From positions 41,036-105,035 of the forward strand of contig CAKZMU010000046.1 in assembly GCA_937129145.1 (NCBI GenBank): 64,000 nt of DNA. The letters are read 5' to 3'. Under the pieces are notes generated by a model that was not told the origin of the DNA, did no database searches, and was given only the letters and a program-made list of their open reading frames with translations. This DNA is from an uncultured Lacinutrix sp. (GTDB lineage Bacteria > Bacteroidota > Bacteroidia > Flavobacteriales > Flavobacteriaceae). Every line of letters starts with the position of its first letter. The stretch's first letter is position 1. The position numbers and the translations under genes were made by a program. This document shows, in pieces, positions 55,772-63,888 of the stretch.

Positions 55772-58226
55772 TCTTCTTTTGTTAATACTCCTTTGTGTTG
55801 GTTGTCAAACTAAACATGATGTGCCTCAAACCATTGAATTGCATACTAATTGGGAATTTAAAAAAGCAACAGAATCCAATTGGAGTCCTGCAACCGTTCC
55901 TGGTAATGTACATTCCGACTTATTAGACAATGAATTGATTGAAAATCCTTTTATTGGGAATAACGAACACGATTTACAATGGATATCAGAAACCGATTGG
56001 GAGTATAAAAGCACATTTTCAGTAGATAACGAAACTCTTGAAAAGAAACATATTGAACTCAACTTTGAAGGATTAGATACCTATGCATCTGTTTTCTTGA
56101 ATGATAGTTTGATTTTAAAAACAAATAATGCGTTCCATGAATTTCAAGTCGATGTCAAATCACTATTGAAATCTGATAACGAACTGCGTATTGTTTTTGA
56201 AAATACTGCAAAATATGAAGAGCAAGAGAAAGCTAAACTAGGATATACCTTACCAGAAAGCAATCGTATTTTCACGAGAAAAGCACAATTTCAATATGGT
56301 TGGGATTGGGGCCCAAAAATGAATACATCTGGAATTTGGCGACCAATTACATTGAAAGCTTGGAATGATTTTAAGATTGAAAATGTATATATACATCAGC
56401 AAGAACTTTCTGATTCTAATGCTAAACTTCAAATTCAACTTGAAAACAAAACCTCTCTAGACAACGAATTATTTTACAATGTTTATCTAAATGATTCTCT
56501 AGTAGTTCAACAATCAGAAATTAGAAATCAGAAATTAGAAATCAATTTTGAAATTGAAAAACCAAAACTTTGGTGGCCACACAATTTAGGCGAGCCATAT
56601 TTATATGATATAAAAGTCGTTGTTGGAGATAATGAAAAAATTCTAGATAGTATATCCACAAAAATTGGCTTACGAACCATCGAACTCGTTACCGAAAAAG
56701 ACAGTATTGGCGAATCGTTTTATTTTAAAGTCAATGATGTTCCTGTATATGCCAAAGGCGCGAATTACATTCCGCAAAACAGTATGCAAAATAAAGTGAC
56801 TGATGCGCATTACGAAAAATTACTGAGCGATGCCGTCGAAGCTAATATGAATATGTTGCGAGTTTGGGGAGGAGGTATTTACGAGAATGATATTTTTTAT
56901 GATTTATGTGATGAAAAAGGAATCCTGGTTTGGCAAGATTTTATGTTTGCTTGTGCCATGTATCCTGGAGATGAAGATTTTTTAGACAACGTTGCTAATG
57001 AAGCTGGAGATAATATAGTAAGACTAAGGAACCATGCCTCCATTGCGTTATGGTGTGGCAATAACGAAAATAGCGAAGGATGGCATCGTTGGGGTTGGCA
57101 AGATGGGCGCTCGAAAGAAGAAAAAGAGGAAATCTGGAATAATTATTTAAAAGTGTTTAATTCTATTCTACCAAATAAAGTAGCTAGTTTAACGAATACA
57201 GATTATTGGGAATCGTCGCCTAAGTATGGTCGAGGCAATCCAAAATACGAATTTGAAGGCGACGCTCACGATTGGTGGATTTGGCATGATGCCTATCCAT
57301 TTGAACATCTCGAAGAACGTGTACCAAGATTTATGAGTGAGTTTGGGTTTCAGTCGTTTCCTAGTTATGAAGTTATTAATTATATCAACCAAAGTGATTC
57401 GTTAGACATCGCATCTAGCGGATTCAAAAACCATCAAAAGCATATTCGAGGATTTCAGTTAATTGATGAATATATGGCTCGTGATTTTCCTGTACCAACT
57501 AATGCAGAAGATTATGTGTACATGAGTCAAGTATTACAAGCCTATGGCATTACCAAAGGATTAGAAGCGCAACGTCGTGCAAAACCCAACAACATGGGAA
57601 CGTTGTATTGGCAATTAAACGATTGTTGGCCATCCATTTCTTGGTCAAGCATTGATTTTTTCGGGAACTGGAAAGCACTGCACTACAGGACTAAAAAGGC
57701 GTTTGAGAATGTATTGGTGTCCTCAAAAATTGAGAATAATGTGCTAAAAACATTTATTATTAATGATAATTTGGAGAACGTAAATTTAGAATTGGGAATG
57801 CAAATAATTGATTTCAATGGAAATATACTTTGGGGAACATCAAAAGAAGTTAGTGGCAATACAAATTCAAGCAACCTTATTAACGAATTAGATTTAAGTA
57901 CTTTAAATATCGATAAGACCAATTCAGTTTTAGTTATTACAAATAAAAACAATCGATGGCTTTACTACTTTTCAAGACCGAAAAACTTAAAACTCCAAAA
58001 AGCAGAAATCACTCAAAAAATTTCTAAAACTCCATCTGGATTTAAGATTAAGCTTTCAAGTACCACACTTCAAAAAGATGTGTTCTTGTATTCCGAATCA
58101 AAAGGGCATTTTAGTGATAACTATTTTGATTTACTTCCAAATGAACAAATTGAAATCATATTTGAAACCGACGCTAAAACGTTAGAGGGTTTGAAGATAA
58201 AAACGCTTAATAAGTTCATTGATTAA
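55761..58226 (+). CDS. Beta-mannosidase, GH2 family
   Basis: The 821-residue lipoprotein (lipobox VGC at about residue 15) has a GH2 domain order: jelly-roll sugar-binding, immunoglobulin-like, catalytic barrel and C-terminal beta domains. The acid/base is Glu436 in WCGNNEN and the nucleophile Glu527 in FMSEFGF. The pattern YGWDWGPKMNTSG is typical of mannosidases. It likely cleaves beta-mannosides from glycans outside the cytoplasm. A heptanucleotide repeat occurs in the coding sequence at 56512-56545. Confidence 0.9.
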   Translation: MRYSLLLLILLCVGCQTKHDVPQTIELHTNWEFKKATESNWSPATVPGNVHSDLLDNELIENPFIGNNEHDLQWISETDWEYKSTFSVDNETLEKKHIELNFEGLDTYASVFLNDSLILKTNNAFHEFQVDVKSLLKSDNELRIVFENTAKYEEQEKAKLGYTLPESNRIFTRKAQFQYGWDWGPKMNTSGIWRPITLKAWNDFKIENVYIHQQELSDSNAKLQIQLENKTSLDNELFYNVYLNDSLVVQQSEIRNQKLEINFEIEKPKLWWPHNLGEPYLYDIKVVVGDNEKILDSISTKIGLRTIELVTEKDSIGESFYFKVNDVPVYAKGANYIPQNSMQNKVTDAHYEKLLSDAVEANMNMLRVWGGGIYENDIFYDLCDEKGILVWQDFMFACAMYPGDEDFLDNVANEAGDNIVRLRNHASIALWCGNNENSEGWHRWGWQDGRSKEEKEEIWNNYLKVFNSILPNKVASLTNTDYWESSPKYGRGNPKYEFEGDAHDWWIWHDAYPFEHLEERVPRFMSEFGFQSFPSYEVINYINQSDSLDIASSGFKNHQKHIRGFQLIDEYMARDFPVPTNAEDYVYMSQVLQAYGITKGLEAQRRAKPNNMGTLYWQLNDCWPSISWSSIDFFGNWKALHYRTKKAFENVLVSSKIENNVLKTFIINDNLENVNLELGMQIIDFNGNILWGTSKEVSGNTNSSNLINELDLSTLNIDKTNSVLVITNKNNRWLYYFSRPKNLKLQKAEITQKISKTPSGFKIKLSSTTLQKDVFLYSESKGHFSDNYFDLLPNEQIEIIFETDAKTLEGLKIKTLNKFID
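56512..56545 (+). repeat. Heptanucleotide tandem repeat in the mannosidase gene
   Basis: Nearly five 7-base units: AATCAGA, AATTAGA, AATCAGA, AATTAGA, AATCAA. It encodes SEIRNQKLEIN. Units are 7 bases, so expansion or loss by one would shift the frame. Confidence 0.8.
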
Positions 58227-58230
58227 AAAT

Positions 58231-58296
58231 GTCTCCTCGAGCGGAGTCGAGAGGTTTTTAGTCATAAGAATTAGGTCTCGACTCCGCTCGACCTGA
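58231..58296. terminator. Palindromic repeat acting as bidirectional terminator
   Basis: The arms TCGAGCGGAGTCGAGA and TCTCGACTCCGCTCGA (16 bp perfect) are separated by about 21 bases. It lies between the converging mannosidase and LOG genes. GTCAGGTCGAGC-type arms recur in flavobacterial genomes as I recall, so it may be a mobile repeat. The T content next to the arms is modest. Confidence 0.65.
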
Positions 58297-58350
58297 CTTT
58301 AGTAGTAAATTTTTGAACATCATTTAAACTATACTTCTAGCTCCAAGCAA

Positions 58351-58941
58351 TTAAGTTCTTTCAGGTTTCAACCACTTTGGAATTGGTTGCGGCTTATAGT
58401 TTCTCATTTTATCTAATAATCTATCAATATCGTCTTCAACAATCAATAATTCTAAATTATCAATCTTTAAAAGTCCTTTCGCAACCATGGTTTCCAACAT
58501 CTTAATCAAATCATCATAAAACCCATTAATGTTTAACAAGCCTATTGGCTTTTGATGCAAGCCTAATTGCGCCCAAGTAATGATTTCAAACAATTCTTCA
58601 AACGTCCCAAAACCTCCTGGAAGTGTTATAAATCCGTCAGACAATTCATGCATTTTTAATTTCCGTTCGTGCATATTATCTGTTGTAATCAGTTCACTCA
58701 AACCCAAATGCACTACTTCTTTTAGCTTTAAAAATTCAGGAATCACGCCAATAACCTTTCCGCGATTGTCAAGGGATGATTTAGCAACTTTTCCCATAAT
58801 GCCAATTTTTGCAGCACCATAAACTAAGGTAATATTCTGGTTGGCTAAGGTTTTTCCTAAGGCTTCAGCTTCAGAAATTATTTTCGTGTCATTTCCTTCG
58901 CTACTGCCACAAAATACTGCAACTGCTTTTAAATTATTCAT
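58351..58941 (-). CDS. LOG family protein (TIGR00730)
   Basis: The 196-residue Rossmann-like protein has the LOG signature PGGFGTFEELFEIITW, together with VFCGSSEGND and VYGAAKIGIMG. LOG enzymes hydrolyse nucleoside 5'-monophosphates (AMP or cytokinin ribotides) to free base and ribose 5-phosphate. The cytosolic role here is inferred. Its start overlaps the prmC end by 8 bases. Confidence 0.9.
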   Translation of the reverse strand: MNNLKAVAVFCGSSEGNDTKIISEAEALGKTLANQNITLVYGAAKIGIMGKVAKSSLDNRGKVIGVIPEFLKLKEVVHLGLSELITTDNMHERKLKMHELSDGFITLPGGFGTFEELFEIITWAQLGLHQKPIGLLNINGFYDDLIKMLETMVAKGLLKIDNLELLIVEDDIDRLLDKMRNYKPQPIPKWLKPERT

Positions 58942-59857
58942 TTTTAATTGCTTTAATCATTCTGTCTTTCTCAAAGATATCCATTTTCAATTCAACATTA
59001 TTATAGCTGTTTTCTTCCAGTAATGCTTTGGTACTTGAGCCTAAACTTTCGTTAATCTCGAAATAGAGGCTTCCATTTGGCTTCAAAATACCGTTCGATA
59101 ATTCTGCAATTTTTCTGTAAAACAATAAGGCATCATCATCCTTTACAAATAATGCCAAATGAGGTTCGTGGTCGAGTACATTGGCACTCATAGCTTCTTT
59201 TTCAAGTTCCCTAACATAAGGTGGATTTGAGACAATAATATCAAATATCCCTTTCTGTCTCTGCGAGACATCTTTCCCAAAGGGAAAGAAAAACTCATGC
59301 TCAAAATTCAAAACGTTAGCTTCAATAAATTCTATATCAACTTCATTATTTATAGCATTTTTTTTAGCAATTTTTAATGCTTCTCCAGACACATCTAATG
59401 CAAAAACTTTTGCATTTGGTAAGTTTTTTGCCAAGGCAATAGCTATGCAACCACTTCCAGTACCAATATCCAGAATTTTTATTTCAGATTCTTTGCGAAG
59501 CCTGTCTTGAGCTAAGTCGTAAGGCTCAGAATGACAATCAATTATCCAACTAACTAGCTCTTCGGTTTCTGGTCTAGGAATTAACACAGAAGGATTCACA
59601 TTAAACTTTAATCCATAAAACTCTGTATCACCAAGAATATACTGAATGGGTTCATAATTTTTTAGCCTATCTATTGCTTTTTGAAACTTATCATATTTTT
59701 TTCCAGAAACGACAGCATATAAATTTTGAGAAATATCCACTCGGTTCATCTTTAATATATGCTCCGAAAGGATATTAAAAAACGACTGAATTTCAGTATC
59801 AGGATAATATCCCAAAAGTGCATTGTTAAAGTAAGTTCGTAGTGATTTTAATATCAT
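58934..59857 (-). CDS. prmC: Release factor glutamine methyltransferase PrmC
   Basis: PrmC methylates the GGQ glutamine of peptide release factors using SAM. Motifs: ILDIGTGSGCIAIALA and the NPPY motif in IIVSNPPYV. ATG 59857 gives 307 residues and overlaps the GNAT gene by 4 bases; an earlier ATG (59887) is unlikely. The chain is long because of two inserts encoded by palindromic repeats: residues about 108-124 (CHSEPYDLAQDRLRKES) and about 191-204 (FPFGKDVSQRQKG). Both are in frame and avoid the SAM and NPPY motifs. Confidence 0.95.
   Translation of the reverse strand: MILKSLRTYFNNALLGYYPDTEIQSFFNILSEHILKMNRVDISQNLYAVVSGKKYDKFQKAIDRLKNYEPIQYILGDTEFYGLKFNVNPSVLIPRPETEELVSWIIDCHSEPYDLAQDRLRKESEIKILDIGTGSGCIAIALAKNLPNAKVFALDVSGEALKIAKKNAINNEVDIEFIEANVLNFEHEFFFPFGKDVSQRQKGIFDIIVSNPPYVRELEKEAMSANVLDHEPHLALFVKDDDALLFYRKIAELSNGILKPNGSLYFEINESLGSSTKALLEENSYNNVELKMDIFEKDRMIKAIKNE
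59248..59288 (-). repeat. In-frame palindromic repeat inside prmC, copy near NPPY
   Basis: The plus strand reads TCCCTTT, then TGTCTC-tgc-GAGACA and the 7-bp hairpin CTTTCCC-aaa-GGGAAAG. It follows the same plan as the repeat in ligA (51825-51860), on the same strand relative to the gene. Confidence 0.7.
59486..59536 (-). repeat. In-frame REP-like repeat inside prmC
   Basis: A 51-bp block (17 codons) with ends AGATTCTT and CAGAATGAC on the plus strand, like the TCATTCTGAG...AAGAATCT palindromes I know from intergenic sites in Bacteroidota. It encodes CHSEPYDLAQDRLRKES. Confidence 0.7.
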
Positions 59858-60333
59858 AGTAGTTCTTTTAGCATATAGACACCACAAATGGTATGTCCTG
59901 TATTTCCAAGTGGTTTATCTAAATGTTTAAATCCGTTTTTTTTATATAATTTAATAGCAGATTTAAGTTGTGAAGCCGACTCCAAATAGCAATATTTATA
60001 CTCAAAATCTTCAGCGGCTTTTATGCATAAATCAAATAGTTGCTTCCCAAATCCTTTACCACGAGCATCTGGATGAAAATACATTTTTTGCAATTCGCAA
60101 GTGTCGTTATTAGCACCTTGTAATTGTTTTACACCGCCTCCACCTAATACTTTTCCGTTATCTTCAATCACATAATAAATTGCTCTGCTTGATTGAAAGC
60201 CTTCATACATTTTTTTAACATCATCATCTTCAAGTGACGACCCAGAAACTGGCAAACCAAACTCCTTAAAACAATTTGTCATAATCGCTTCTATGGAGGC
60301 ATTATCTTCTGGTTTAATTTCTCTAATAATCAT
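59854..60333 (-). CDS. GNAT family N-acetyltransferase
   Basis: The 159-residue protein has a GNAT motif A DARGKGFGKQLFDLC and a B-like IKLYKKNGFKHL. The substrate is unknown. It is translationally coupled to prmC (4-base overlap) on the same strand and divergent from ribD. Confidence 0.87.
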   Translation of the reverse strand: MIIREIKPEDNASIEAIMTNCFKEFGLPVSGSSLEDDDVKKMYEGFQSSRAIYYVIEDNGKVLGGGGVKQLQGANNDTCELQKMYFHPDARGKGFGKQLFDLCIKAAEDFEYKYCYLESASQLKSAIKLYKKNGFKHLDKPLGNTGHTICGVYMLKELL

Positions 60334-60369
60334 TTATAATTACCGATTATTTAATAGTATTTTTGTGAA

Positions 60370-61353
60370 GTGAAGATACACGAAAAATACATATCTCGAT
60401 GCATTGCTATCGCTAAAAATGGATTAGGCGCCACAGCTCCAAATCCTATGGTTGGTTGTGTGATAGTTCACAATAAAAAAATTATAGGAGAAGGCTTTAC
60501 AAGCCCTTATGGTGGTGCGCATGCCGAAGTAAATGCTATTAATTCGGTAAGCGATACATCGCTTTTAAAAGACGCGACACTTTATGTGACGCTCGAACCT
60601 TGTTCGCATTTTGGAAAAACACCTCCTTGTGCAGATGCAATTATCAAATTCCAAATTCCAAAAGTTATTATTGGAACTATTGACACACACAGCAAAGTAG
60701 CTGGTCAAGGCATTACTAGATTAGAAAAAGCTGGATGCCATGTTACTGTTGGCATCTTAGAAAATGAATGCAAAGAACATCATAAACGATTTTTTACTTT
60801 TCATAATAAAAAACGCCCTTACATTATATTAAAATGGGCTGAAACTGCGGATGGGTTTATTGCTCCATTACATAAGGACAAACAAAAACCAGTTTGGATA
60901 ACCAATGCATATTCAAGGCAACTAGTACACAAATGGCGTGCAGAAGAACAAGCTATTTTGGTTGGTACTAATACAGTTTTGGAAGATAACCCTAGTTTAA
61001 CCACGAGGGATTGGGAAGGTAAACATCCTATTAGAATTGTTTTGGACAAAAAAGAAACGCTATCAAAAGATTTTAATGTATTTGACAATCAAGCAAAAAC
61101 ACTACTGATTAAAGAGACTTCTGCCGAAGCTATTTGCAATACATTATATGAAGCTAATATCAATTCAGTTATTATAGAAGGTGGTGCAAAAACATTACAA
61201 CTTTTTATTGATGCTGGACTTTGGGATGAAGCAAGAGTATTCTCTGGTAAATCAGTTTTTAAAGAAGGTGTAAACGCACCAAAATTTTCAGGAAAATTAA
61301 TTTCCGAAGAGAAAATCATGAACGATACTTTAAAAATATATGTCAACAATTAA
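60370..61353 (+). CDS. ribD: Bifunctional riboflavin biosynthesis protein RibD
   Basis: RibD deaminates and then reduces the pyrimidine intermediate of riboflavin synthesis. The deaminase half has the zinc motif HAEVNA with PCSHFGKTPPCADA. The reductase half (from about residue 145) has ILKWAETADGFIA and the IIEGGAKTL block. Start GTG 60370 (KIHEKYISR follows); no earlier ATG is in frame nearby. 327 residues is typical. The end overlaps the HAD gene by 14 bases. Confidence 0.94.
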   Translation: MKIHEKYISRCIAIAKNGLGATAPNPMVGCVIVHNKKIIGEGFTSPYGGAHAEVNAINSVSDTSLLKDATLYVTLEPCSHFGKTPPCADAIIKFQIPKVIIGTIDTHSKVAGQGITRLEKAGCHVTVGILENECKEHHKRFFTFHNKKRPYIILKWAETADGFIAPLHKDKQKPVWITNAYSRQLVHKWRAEEQAILVGTNTVLEDNPSLTTRDWEGKHPIRIVLDKKETLSKDFNVFDNQAKTLLIKETSAEAICNTLYEANINSVIIEGGAKTLQLFIDAGLWDEARVFSGKSVFKEGVNAPKFSGKLISEEKIMNDTLKIYVNN

Positions 61354-61963
61354 AACGCTAATATTCGATTTTGGCGATGTGTTTATCAATCTAGACAAAC
61401 AAGCTATTGTACGAGAATTGGTCAAATTGGGTGTTCCTGAAACTATTACATTAGATATGTACCATATTGTTTCAGAATATGAAAAAGGCTATATTTCTAC
61501 TAATGAGTTTATTCATCAGTTTAATAAGAAATTTCCAAGCATAGCAACTCAAGATTTCACCAAAGCATGGAATAGTATTATTCTTGATTTCCCTGAGCAT
61601 CGTCTTAATTTTATTGAACAACTTGCTTCAAAAAATAAATTCAAACTTATACTGCTTAGCAACACTTGTGATTTACACATTGAACAAGTCGTTGAAAATA
61701 TGGGCTTAGCAAGATATAAACGCTTTAAAAACTGTTTTGATAAGTTTTATTTATCTCAAGAAATTAATTTAAGCAAACCAAATACTTCGATTTATGAATT
61801 CGTGTTAAGTGAAAATAACTTACAATCAAATGAATGTTTGTTTATCGATGACTTAAAAGAAAACACAGATGCTGCCAATAAACTTGGTATTCACACATGG
61901 AATTTAATTCCAGGAAAAGAAGACGTAACCCAATTATTCACCATTAAGAAAGATTTATTTTGA
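61340..61963 (+). CDS. HAD-superfamily hydrolase
   Basis: The 207-residue protein is a class I HAD hydrolase of the YihX/FMN-phosphatase-like kind. Motif I is FDFGDVFINLD, motif II is LLSNTC and the acidic motif is FIDDLKEN; the helical cap is between. The substrate is likely a small phosphate ester. It overlaps ribD by 14 bases, and the EamA gene overlaps its stop. Confidence 0.85.
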   Translation: MSTIKTLIFDFGDVFINLDKQAIVRELVKLGVPETITLDMYHIVSEYEKGYISTNEFIHQFNKKFPSIATQDFTKAWNSIILDFPEHRLNFIEQLASKNKFKLILLSNTCDLHIEQVVENMGLARYKRFKNCFDKFYLSQEINLSKPNTSIYEFVLSENNLQSNECLFIDDLKENTDAANKLGIHTWNLIPGKEDVTQLFTIKKDLF

Positions 61964-62823
61964 TTTACTTAATACTTAGTATTCTTGCATCAACAGCAAT
62001 TTTTGTGATTTTCAAACTATTTAATCGTTTTAAAATCAATACATTACAAGCAATTGTTGTGAATTATATTACAGCTTCAATTTTTGGGATATTAAGCTAT
62101 GACTCAAAAATTAACACGTCTGAAATACTTGATTCTAATTGGTTTTATGGAGCAATATTTCTTGGCTTCCTTTTTATTTCCGTTTTTAATTTAATGGCAT
62201 TAACTGCGCAACGTAATGGGTTATCTGTAGCCTCAGTTGCTGGAAAAATGAGTGTCATTATTCCAGTGATTTTTGGTTTATACGCTTATAATGAAAGTTT
62301 AGGTTTTCAAAAACTTATAGGAATAATTTTAGCGCTATTCGCAGTATATCTTACTGCTGTTAAAGCAAAATCATCAATAAGTACGAGACAAGGTTTGTTA
62401 TTGCCTTTTCTACTATTTTTAGGGTCTGGTGTTATTGACGCTTCAATTAAATATTTTGAAACTGCTTATGTACCAGAAAATGGTATTCCAATATTTTCAG
62501 CAACAATTTTTGCTTGTGCAGGTAGTATTGGATTCCTTATTTTAATTTATAAAGCGTTAAATAAGTCATTCAAGTTTGAAATAAAAAATGTATTTGGTGG
62601 TGTAATTTTAGGAGCAATTAACTACTACTCCATTATTTATTTACTAAAAGCATTACAATATGAAGGTTTTGAAAGCTCAACTTTGTTTACGGTTAACAAC
62701 GTAGCCATTGTAATGGTTTCAACATTATTTGGTTTATTCTTATTTAAAGAATCCATATCAAAAAAGAATTGGATAGGCATTAGTTTGGCAATTGTTTCCA
62801 TTCTATTAGTAACTTTGGCTTAA
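61960..62823 (+). CDS. EamA-family membrane transporter
   Basis: The 287-residue protein has nine or ten hydrophobic helices in two EamA halves typical of the drug/metabolite transporter family. A conserved glycine-rich loop ends the second half (VSTLFGLFLFKESISKKNWIG). The start TTG 61960 overlaps the HAD stop by 4 bases (TTGA), so translation is coupled. Substrate unknown. Confidence 0.85.
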   Translation: MIYLILSILASTAIFVIFKLFNRFKINTLQAIVVNYITASIFGILSYDSKINTSEILDSNWFYGAIFLGFLFISVFNLMALTAQRNGLSVASVAGKMSVIIPVIFGLYAYNESLGFQKLIGIILALFAVYLTAVKAKSSISTRQGLLLPFLLFLGSGVIDASIKYFETAYVPENGIPIFSATIFACAGSIGFLILIYKALNKSFKFEIKNVFGGVILGAINYYSIIYLLKALQYEGFESSTLFTVNNVAIVMVSTLFGLFLFKESISKKNWIGISLAIVSILLVTLA

Positions 62824-62824
62824 T

Positions 62825-63439
62825 TTGGAAACTAACGACACATATAAAACAATTACAAAACCTTCAAACGAAGTGCTGTTTAAAGATAAAAACAGTAAGT
62901 TTTTTGGATATGCCTTTCCTGTTACCTCTGAAGATGATGTAAAACATCATATTGAAGCATTAAAAAAGCAACATCATTCCGCAAGACATTGGTGTTATGC
63001 CTACCAAATTGGCACAGAAAACATAAGTTACAGAGCTAATGATGATGGGGAACCCAGCAATAGTGCAGGAATGCCAATTTATGGACAAATACAATCCTTT
63101 GGCGTCACCAATGTGCTAATCGTTGTGGTTAGATATTTTGGTGGTGTAAAACTTGGTGTTGGTGGTTTGATTAATGCTTATAAAACTGCGGCGCAATTAG
63201 CCCTAGAAAGTTCAAAAATTGTCACCAGAACCATCAATATTGATTACATTATTACATTTGATTACAAAAACATGAATAAGGTGATGCGAGTGATAAAAGA
63301 AAAACAACTAAACATTGTCAATCAGAAACTGGAATTAGACTGTCAAATACATATTTCGGTTAGAAAAAAAGAAGCAAAGTCAATTTTTGAGATTTTTGAA
63401 CGTCTTTTTGAAATTAAAATAAGTGAGTTTAACGATTAA
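62825..63439 (+). CDS. IMPACT/YigZ family protein
   Basis: The 204-residue protein has the YigZ/IMPACT signature RANDDGEPSNSAGMPIYGQI and VVVRYFGGVKLGVGGLINAY, and a C-terminal DUF1949-like domain. The function is unclear; links to translation control have been proposed for the family. The start is TTG 62825, since no ATG is nearby. It overlaps the convergent thioesterase gene by 4 bases. Confidence 0.88.
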   Translation: METNDTYKTITKPSNEVLFKDKNSKFFGYAFPVTSEDDVKHHIEALKKQHHSARHWCYAYQIGTENISYRANDDGEPSNSAGMPIYGQIQSFGVTNVLIVVVRYFGGVKLGVGGLINAYKTAAQLALESSKIVTRTINIDYIITFDYKNMNKVMRVIKEKQLNIVNQKLELDCQIHISVRKKEAKSIFEIFERLFEIKISEFND

Positions 63440-63834
63440 AATTGCAGTTTGTCTAAAATAAATTTTGGACATCTTGTAGGGCGATTCGTTTTCATGTTGA
63501 TAAAAGCTAAAATTGTATTCCCTAATGTTAAAATTTCACCTGCTTCATTTGTGATTTCATAATCAAATTCTATGGTTGCTGTTGGTGATTTTTTCAAAAT
63601 AGTTTTTACACAAATTATGTCGTCATAACAAGCTGATTTTTTATATTTTAAAGATAACGAAATCACGGGAAGCATTATGCCGTCTAGCTCCATCTGCTTA
63701 TAGGACACACCTAGAGACCTTAGCCATTCGATTCTTCCTATCTCTAAAAAATTAGAATAATTGCCATGATAAACAACGCCCATTTGGTCGGTCTCACCAT
63801 ATCTAATACGAATTTTTGTTTCGTAGCTTTTCAT
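63436..63834 (-). CDS. Acyl-CoA thioesterase, 4HBT/YbgC type
   Basis: The 132-residue single hot-dog domain has the family start IRIRYGETDQMGVVYHGNYSNFLE with the catalytic aspartate, and IEWLRSLG. It hydrolyses acyl-CoA thioesters; the exact substrate is unknown. It ends by overlapping the convergent IMPACT gene by 4 bases. Confidence 0.9.
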   Translation of the reverse strand: MKSYETKIRIRYGETDQMGVVYHGNYSNFLEIGRIEWLRSLGVSYKQMELDGIMLPVISLSLKYKKSACYDDIICVKTILKKSPTATIEFDYEITNEAGEILTLGNTILAFINMKTNRPTRCPKFILDKLQF

Positions 63835-63859
63835 AAAAATAAAAGGGAAGTTTTAAAAA

Positions 63860-63867
63860 TAAATTTG
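63860..63867 (+). promoter_or_regulatory. Candidate -7 box for the gene at the right edge
   Basis: TAAATTTG matches TAnnTTTG and lies 21 bases before ATG 63889. The divergent thioesterase gene starts 26 bases to the left. Confidence 0.4.
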
Positions 63868-63888
63868 TATTTTCATCGAGATTTAAAC

